From Stenogyne calaminthoides (Eukaryota; Streptophyta; Magnoliopsida; Lamiales; Lamiaceae): DNA of 64,000 bases. Every line of letters begins with the position of its first letter. Position 1 is the stretch's first letter. Below, piece after piece: positions 57,801 to 64,000 of this stretch. A model generated the notes under the pieces. The model was given only the letters and a program-made list of their open reading frames with translations. It made no database searches and was not told the origin of the DNA. Made by a program: the position numbers and the translations under genes. Location: contig JBBCBC010000017.1 in assembly GCA_037126765.1 (NCBI GenBank), forward strand, positions 23,117,916 to 23,181,915, given 5' to 3'.

Positions 57801-59532
57801 TGTTGGTCCCGGTGAAAACGAGTCTTACACGTGTATGGGGGGGGAATACACGTGTTCAGTGATTTTTAAAACTTTTTCTTCACTGAGGTTAGATGGGTCA
57901 GGTTGTCCTGATAATTTTGCCCTGAGAAGCACAAATCTCCCTGAGTCAAAGTCTACTGAGACAATGATCCTGAGAAGCTTTCAGAGGCCTTAGATTAGCC
58001 CAACTGATCTTGAATTTATCAGAGTTCCTGAGGAGCTTGGATCAGATAATTATCTTACTGAACACTCAGTAGAGTTAGTTTAGTTTGGTAACTATCTGTT
58101 CTAGCTACTCAAGTGTGCGGAATGGTTGGCCCTAAGTTTATACTCGTTTTAGCTTTGCTAAAAATCTTCTTCCTTTAATAAAACTGTGATTAAGGTTGTG
58201 ACCAATTTGATGCAAGTTCAGTGGATTGGTTCCAACTGAATATCAGTAAAGTCAGCTTTTAGTGAAAAACATGCAATAGCTATAATGCAGTACAGAAAGC
58301 AAACAAACACAACAGTTACAGTGGTTCAGAGACTCAAGCTCAACTCAAACACACACAAGTGTTCAAACTACCACAAGTAGCTTACTAACTTCTTCTCTAG
58401 AGTTTTCTGGCTGACTCACTGCAGCTTACTCACTCTTTACAACTCTAACTCACGAACAAAACACACATACTCAACCTACCTTATCAAAGGGTTTGGGTTT
58501 GGGTTTGGGTTGGTTTCCAACTAGGGTGAGATATCCTTTACAATAAGATCAAATGCAAAGGCTAGGATATCTCTACTAAGCTTTGGATATTTCTATCAAT
58601 CTAGGCTTAGTGAATGAGCTCTCTCCAATGTGAAACACTTGGGAAATTCTAGGTTTTTCGAGTGCTTCAATTTGCAAGAATACGAATGAGCTCTTGAGTT
58701 GCTTGAAATTTCCCGTAACCTTTCAACGTAGAAGGTCACTGGTATTTATAGGCAACATCTCCATAGGTTACTCTTGAAAAACTATCCGTTGGAAGAGATA
58801 GCATCAAGGGTTTCCTCTTCTGGTCATTGATGAACAACTATTTTTAGGGTTTGAACACTTCCTTGCATGTTTTAGGAAATATGCAGCCAAGTAGCCAATC
58901 ACCAATTTTTGCAGTCTGGAACATAGTACTACTGACCAAATTCAGAGTCCTGTCGCTTTCAGTGTCAGTAAAGTATAGTGTTGTCTTCCTCTGATTGGTT
59001 CTTGTCTTCAGTGAATGTAGACAAACAAAACGGCTCTTTTAGGTCAATCTCTCTGAATGAGACAACCTTAAACAACACTTAGACTTAGTTCCTTTTGTCT
59101 GCATATGAATGTTTTGGGCAATATCTATTTTTCTGAACATGTTCGTTATCCTCAGCTTTGCATGTACTCAGATAGATATTTCTCCAGTGCTTCTGAACAT
59201 TCAGGTCTCTACTGAGTATTCAGTAACTACTGAGTCTTCAGTGTCCTCTGAGTCTTCAGTGTCTTCTGAGTATTCAGTGTCTTCTGAGTATTTACTCAGT
59301 ATCATCTGAATCATTCAGATTTATCTGAGTTCTTCAATATCTTCAGGATCTTCAAGGTCTTCAATATCTTCAATATCTAACCTGATCTATATCTGCTGAC
59401 TATACATTGTGCAGATATCTTAACAATCCTATACTGAAACCTGACTCAGACTATCAAGATTATCCTAAATATGTCATACTCAGGGGTTTTGGGATCTAAT
59501 CAAAACTTCTTTATTAAATTCATCTCCCAACA
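57801..59532 (-). repeat. 3' LTR of the 57801 element (1732 bp)
   Basis: Clearly homologous to the LTRs at 39507 and 49033, but shorter: the tandem GTAGTTTACTTACTCAA array is reduced to about two units. It keeps CTGA/TCAG at nearly all sites where the other two vary, and so serves as a reference for the unaltered state. The left flank is CTCAC. Confidence 0.87.
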
Positions 59533-59790
59533 ATATCCCCATTTTTGATGATGCCAAAACCATCTTGTTATATTTGAGAAAACCTAACCTATACTCAGGT
59601 TTCAGTTTATCTGTTATAATTCAAAAAGAATTTCTCCCAACAATTTCCAAACAATCTGGCATATCAAATATTTAAAGACATGTAAAAAGATAATGAGATA
59701 TTATCTTTGAGCATAAAAGATAAAATTTTCATTGATGTAGGATAAGAGTTACAACTTAGAATGAATAAAAACAAAAGATATACATAATCT

Positions 59791-60099
59791 TCAGTCTTCT
59801 TCAACCTCATCCTCTGGCACTTCCAGGTTGAACATCCCATAATACCTCTTCTTCAGTTCATCTCTTGCTTTGATGATTTCTGGGTTGTTTCCTGTTAACC
59901 CAAGCTGAATTGCATACTGAGCAATCTCCTAAGAGATGGTTGCTTCATTCACATAGCCATTCTCAAATCTGGGTGCTGGGTACATGTAGGGTCCTGGAGC
60001 CATTATCTGAGTGTTGGCTTCATCTGCCAAATTGATCCACTTCTGCAGATACTCAGGATAAAAAGTCAGTAAATACTCAATGAATGCTTTATTTTTATC
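59791..60099 (-). pseudogene. Conserved 103-codon frame downstream of ORF3
   Basis: Directly after the ORF3 stop the same frame continues (KAFIEYLLTFYPEYLQKWIN...) to TGA 59791-59793, with one internal TAG where the sister element has CAA. The sister copy at 41933-42241 has exactly the same length and a similar protein. The most likely reading is that ORF3 originally included this tail. It is rich in conserved residues (ENGYVNE, EIAQYA-QLGLTGN-P-II). Confidence 0.6.
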
Positions 60100-63000
60100 T
60101 TAGCTGCTCCCCCTCCATTCCCTCGGAATTTCATAATAGAACCAGAAGGTTCTCTTGATCTCTTCCCAAGCATCATTGATCTGTAGAGTTATCCACCTAT
60201 CAATATGCGGCCACTTCTGAGTCTTTTCTGTACCTCTCCTCTTGCCTAGAAACTTTTTGAACCCACCCCTTCTTTTCAGCTCTTCTTCTATCTCCTTTCT
60301 AATCAGGGGAGCACCTGAGACTGAAGCAGCCGTTCTCTTTTCTTTTTCAATCTGCAGGGCCCTCAGGGTCTTTTTGGTATCGAAAGCTTCTTTCTGGGTT
60401 TCAGTTTCTTCCTTTTCAGCTTCTTCCTCAGATTCTTCAAATTCCATTATTAGCTTCCTCTGAATAGGCTTTGAAACTTTTGCTCTTTTCTTCTTTTCTT
60501 GCTCAACAAATGCTACAACTTTTCTCTTTTCTGGTCTTTCCTGAGCTTCACCAGCTTTGTTCGTTTCAGTTTTCCTTCTTTCAGCTATCTTCTCTTCAAT
60601 AATTTCCTGAGTTGCTTGTTCTGATGTCTGAGTGTGGCCAATTTCTTCAACTTCTTTAAACTTCAGTTTTTCAGTAGCCTCCACTTCACTCAGAGCATCC
60701 AAGATTTTCTTAGCCTCAGCTTCTTCTCTTGCTTTCTTCTCCAAGGTCTGAGCCAACAACTTATCCAACTGTCCTTTTGAACTTGGCCTTTCCCCCTTTT
60801 TGGCATCATATCTTGGGAGAAGTTGAGATAATGCGGCATCCATATAATATTGCTCCTTTCCTAAGCTCCGCACCTCTCCAGCTAATTGATCATGCTCGTC
60901 TTCCAGCCTCATCATATAGTTCTTGGCCATGGAAAACTCATCTGAGAGTGGAGCAAACTGAGTTGAGAAGGCTTTGTGCATCATGTCTGCCATCTTGGTC
61001 ATGAGCAGAGTACACATTTCCTCAACAGCTGATTTGATCAAAAGCTCATTCTTCTCAACCAGCTTGGTCTCAAGATAAGCAGTTCTGGTTTGATACCTTT
61101 GCTCCATCTCTGCATTGAGCTCAGTTTTCATTACATTAGTCTTTCCTTCCAAAGTAGTTATCTTATCTGTAAGAGTTGTTTGCAGTTGCAGCATGTCAGA
61201 TGATGAACTCAGATTGTCCAGCTTTTGAGATTGACTTGCCAAGGTTTCTTCCATTTGATTTACTTTCTCCACCATTGGCACCACCTTCTTTAATTCATCC
61301 ATGATTGGACTAAAATCAATCTCTGGAGGCAAAACAATTGTCTCCATCTGAGCTGGTTGCTCCAAACGAGCCTCAGTCTGTATATTATAAACATCAGATT
61401 TAAAGATAGAAACTTCAGTAACTTTGACATAATGTATAACAATGCCAAAAGGTACCTGAAGAAGGCTAACTTCAGTCTGAGGTTTTGTGATATCAGTCTG
61501 TGCAGCATCAGTATCTGTCTCCATATTACTTTCAGTACTCTTTTCTTTCTCAGCATCTTTCTGAGGTTCCTTCCCCCCCTCAGATTGTTTTTCTGCATCA
61601 CCTCCCTGATCCTTATCCTTGTCTTGATCATGAGAACTGGAGGAATCTTCTTCAGTAGCTTTCCTTTCAGCTAGCTTCTGCTTCACTAGTTCATCAAAAT
61701 CTCCTACTTTCATTCTCAGCTTTGTTTTCCTGAAGCCTGAGAACTCAGTCAGGGCAGCTGTCTCAGCACTCCACCATTCTTCTCCTCTGAAAGAGATGAT
61801 GTTCATTATGTCCGGGAGTGTCTGATTCAGGATATAGACTGTTGTTCTGAGCCTGAAAAATATATCCTGAAGGTCAGGATAGGCATTCAGCTCAGGGTAT
61901 CGGTCCAAGATGAACTGTTCCCCCTTGCTCCGCCATTCAGTCTCTTCTGCTTCTCCCTTCTTCAATCTTGGGCTTTCAGGAGCAGTCATCTCAGATTGTA
62001 CGAGTTCCAGAGCTGATGGATTAAGAAATGGTTCATTCAGAAGTGCATCCAAGTTCAGCAATTCCTGGGGTTCAGATTGTTCTGAAGTCTGAGCTGGTCT
62101 TTCTTCAGTCGTGATCTGAGGTCCCTTGAAAATTTCCTGAGAAATTTTGTCTGAGCTCAGAGAGGTTTCAAGCACCTCTGAGAAAACCTGTTCCTCAGTT
62201 TCTTGCTCCTGTACATTTGTCACCATCTGAGCATGAACCTGAAGTGGAGATTTCAACCCTTGCTGGCCTTCAGGTTGAGTTTCTTCAGATTCACCGGCCT
62301 CCTTCTCAGCAATAGTTTGAAGCCTTTTTCGCTTCTGAGGAGCCAGTGCTTTCTTTTTCAATTTCTCTCCTTTATCTTTCTTGATTTTCATCAGGGCTTT
62401 CCCCCTGACTTGTTTAGCTTCTTCATCAGCTTCCTCAGTGGATTTCTGAGAAGTTTGTATGGTTTCCCTAACTTGCTCAACCTCTGCAGTATCCTCCTCA
62501 ACTTCTTCTTCTGTTGTCTTCTCCTGAGACTCAGTAATCTTTTCTTTCTTTTCCCTCAACGCCCTCTTAGTTGGTTTGGACATGATCTTGGACTTAGGAA
62601 AAGCAGTTGAATTTGCAAAGATGTCCACCTCTTCTCTGCAAGTTTCTAAGATAAATGCAATCTTGGTTGCATGTAGGATTTTTCCTTTGATCACCACAGA
62701 GCCATTCACCTTTTGAATGTGTTTGGCTTGATCACTGATCACTTTGATCAAATAGTGCAACCAGTTAAACGCCCGTGAAGGAGAATCCTCAATCGCCGCC
62801 ATTAACCTCAACTTAGGTTTGCTTATCTGCTCAAAACTTCCAGATCCACTCATAATGCATTTGCTCACAATATCCAAAAGTACTCGATATTTAGGCTTCA
62901 AATGCTTTTTGTTCAGAGTTGCTTCAAAATTTACCGGATGCTCAGCAATCTGATCCAAATATTCCTGTTCCCTACCCACCATGTACATTGTAGGGTCTTC

Positions 63001-63342
63001 TCCTCGATCATTCAACTCATATATGGCATTTAAGTTCTTAGGAATAACATACAATTCCCTAACAAAATCCACATACTTTGTACCATGTTCCAAATGCAAC
63101 ACCGTAATCTTAGATTCTATGCAGTTTTCGTCATCCAATTGCATATTAGCAACAAATTCGATTACCTCTTTGGCATATTCGGCATTTGGTTGATTCGCGA
63201 CCAGACAGGTAAGCTTTGCCACACGAATCATATGCAACGCCTCCTCCTCATGAGTCGCGTTGGATGTGCTTTCCAGAGAAATGACATTTTCGTACCAAGG
63301 TTTGTTGGTAATGGCGAGTTGGTCGTATACAGAGAGTGTCAT
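60100..63342 (-). CDS. Intact ORF3 of about 1080 codons, Sirevirus-like third ORF, function unknown
   Basis: I choose ATG 63342 because the sister element's ORF3 starts at the matching place (MTLSVYDQLAITNKPWYE against MAPTVFDKLAISNKPWYE); the frame stays open 50 codons further up, through what looks like a 5' leader. Residues 1-260 form a conserved globular part with LKPKYRVLLDIVSKCIM and PKLRLMAAIEDSPSRAFNWL, resembling the 'putative plant transposon protein' domain. Residues 260-670 are Glu/Lys/Gln-rich and probably disordered. Residues 675-840 look like a long coiled-coil (METL-SQSQKLDNL, LEGKTNVMKTEL). Residues 940-1080 are basic, then WPHIDRWITLQINDAWEEI and KRTFWFYYE. No signal peptide or membrane segment is apparent, so a classical envelope role is doubtful. 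A TATA-like CTTATATC sits about 120 bp upstream. Confidence 0.75.
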   Translation of the reverse strand: MTLSVYDQLAITNKPWYENVISLESTSNATHEEEALHMIRVAKLTCLVANQPNAEYAKEVIEFVANMQLDDENCIESKITVLHLEHGTKYVDFVRELYVIPKNLNAIYELNDRGEDPTMYMVGREQEYLDQIAEHPVNFEATLNKKHLKPKYRVLLDIVSKCIMSGSGSFEQISKPKLRLMAAIEDSPSRAFNWLHYLIKVISDQAKHIQKVNGSVVIKGKILHATKIAFILETCREEVDIFANSTAFPKSKIMSKPTKRALREKKEKITESQEKTTEEEVEEDTAEVEQVRETIQTSQKSTEEADEEAKQVRGKALMKIKKDKGEKLKKKALAPQKRKRLQTIAEKEAGESEETQPEGQQGLKSPLQVHAQMVTNVQEQETEEQVFSEVLETSLSSDKISQEIFKGPQITTEERPAQTSEQSEPQELLNLDALLNEPFLNPSALELVQSEMTAPESPRLKKGEAEETEWRSKGEQFILDRYPELNAYPDLQDIFFRLRTTVYILNQTLPDIMNIISFRGEEWWSAETAALTEFSGFRKTKLRMKVGDFDELVKQKLAERKATEEDSSSSHDQDKDKDQGGDAEKQSEGGKEPQKDAEKEKSTESNMETDTDAAQTDITKPQTEVSLLQVPFGIVIHYVKVTEVSIFKSDVYNIQTEARLEQPAQMETIVLPPEIDFSPIMDELKKVVPMVEKVNQMEETLASQSQKLDNLSSSSDMLQLQTTLTDKITTLEGKTNVMKTELNAEMEQRYQTRTAYLETKLVEKNELLIKSAVEEMCTLLMTKMADMMHKAFSTQFAPLSDEFSMAKNYMMRLEDEHDQLAGEVRSLGKEQYYMDAALSQLLPRYDAKKGERPSSKGQLDKLLAQTLEKKAREEAEAKKILDALSEVEATEKLKFKEVEEIGHTQTSEQATQEIIEEKIAERRKTETNKAGEAQERPEKRKVVAFVEQEKKKRAKVSKPIQRKLIMEFEESEEEAEKEETETQKEAFDTKKTLRALQIEKEKRTAASVSGAPLIRKEIEEELKRRGGFKKFLGKRRGTEKTQKWPHIDRWITLQINDAWEEIKRTFWFYYEIPREWRGSS

Positions 63343-64000
63343 TTTTGGTGATTTTGGTGAAGGGTTTGCGAAGAATTTTGAGTAATCGGAGGTTTTGGAA
63401 GACAGAGTAACTTGGAGATGTAAGTTTTTGAAATAGGGCTTGAATGAGGTCTTTGCAATGGATATAAGACTTTGATTTATGGAAAATCGCATAGATGAAG
63501 GATTTGATGGTCAAGATTAAAACCGGCTAAAAACGGGTAGTTGAAAGGACGATTTTGCAAGTACTTAGCCGCTAATTTATCCTTTTTGGTGATTAATGAT
63601 CAGTGCATTTAATTACTGTTCCTGCAGACCATTTACTTTCCTCGAGAATTTCAAACGTCCCACCCAATTATTTCCTCAAGTGTTTTATCATTTATTGCCA
63701 ATGATTACTGAGATTCAGTTAGACAATAAATGTGGTGCATGAGTCAATAACTTCTTCAGACTAATTTTCTCCATCAGTCTTACTGAGTTTTGACCTTGAT
63801 AAAATGTCGATAATAATCGAAAGTAATCTTGAACTTCGTGGTTACTGAGTTTTTTGAGACTCAGTGTTCAGGACTCTCAATTTTATCCTGAGTTTTTCAG
63901 TAAAAACCTGAAAAGCTTCATGCATCTGAAAACCTTCAATTTTTCAGATTTGCCTTATTCATCTGGATCCAACATTCCTAATTCAACTGATAGTTCCCAA

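Larger units (their letters stand above)
57801..64000 (-). mobile_element. Sirevirus-like copia element with intact ORF3, truncated by the window edge
   Basis: The 3' LTR (57801-59532) has the family's TGTTGGTCCCGG...TCCCAACA ends. The PPT region (minus strand GGCATCATCAAAAATGGGGAT) abuts it at 59533. ORF3 follows, then about 650 bp homologous to 45500-46170 of the sister element, which lies before RNase H there. The gag-pol part must lie to the right of the window. It inserted into the RNase H of the 51478 element. The intact ORF3 makes it the youngest-looking or most constrained copy here. Confidence 0.87.

Noticed and set aside
62203..62610. 135-codon Phe/Leu-rich + strand frame resembling a membrane protein
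   Set aside because: It is the complement of the Glu/Lys-rich part of ORF3, which naturally reads as Phe/Leu/Ser on the other strand.

Overview
This window is repeat-rich plant nuclear DNA, most likely from a flowering plant and probably a eudicot. It shows layered LTR retrotransposons, a CACTA (En/Spm) DNA transposon whose TNP2-type gene still has plant-like introns, a Stowaway-type MITE, a TRIM element and long AT-rich spacers. I see no convincing single-copy host gene, no rRNA and no tRNA. Many coding regions are broken; the one large intact reading frame belongs to a retrotransposon.

Layout. 1-1713: 3' end and 3' LTR of a copia-like element on the + strand. 1714-6134: AT-rich spacer with foldback elements and degenerate repeats. 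6135-31519: one CACTA transposon that has been invaded five times: a solo LTR (6633-8471, TSD GTAAT), a Ty3/gypsy chromovirus on the minus strand (8544-21074, TSD GTAAG), a 480-bp TRIM (24490-24969, TSD TTATG), a solo LTR (25619-27315, near-TSD ATAAG/ATATG) and another solo LTR (27775-29508, TSD ACCAG). Subtracting these leaves a CACTA element of about 7.1 kb with a TNPA/Ptta-like gene and a TNP2 transposase gene, both on the + strand.

31925-37105: non-autonomous Sirevirus-like copia element (TSD ATTCA, + strand). 37160-38832: remnant of a small LTR element. 38883-39134: Stowaway MITE. 39507-51068: full-length but degraded relative of the 31925 element (TSD CATAT, minus strand) with gag and RNase H remnants and a large third ORF. 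51478-57800: a different copia element (minus strand) with an ORF3-like gene and an RNase H fragment, carrying its own nested solo LTR (52328-53880). That element is cut by a fourth member of the first family, 57801 to the window end, which carries an intact ORF3 of about 1080 codons.

Two patterns stand out. First, homologous copies of the 31925/39507/57801 family differ again and again at CTGA/TCAG tetranucleotides, in patches; this is either a systematic consensus error or a very unusual mutational process. Second, the older elements are broken largely by CAG/CAA to TAG/TAA and TGG to TAG/TGA changes, as expected for decay of methylated cytosines. Domain names come from recognising motifs by eye; no database search was run.
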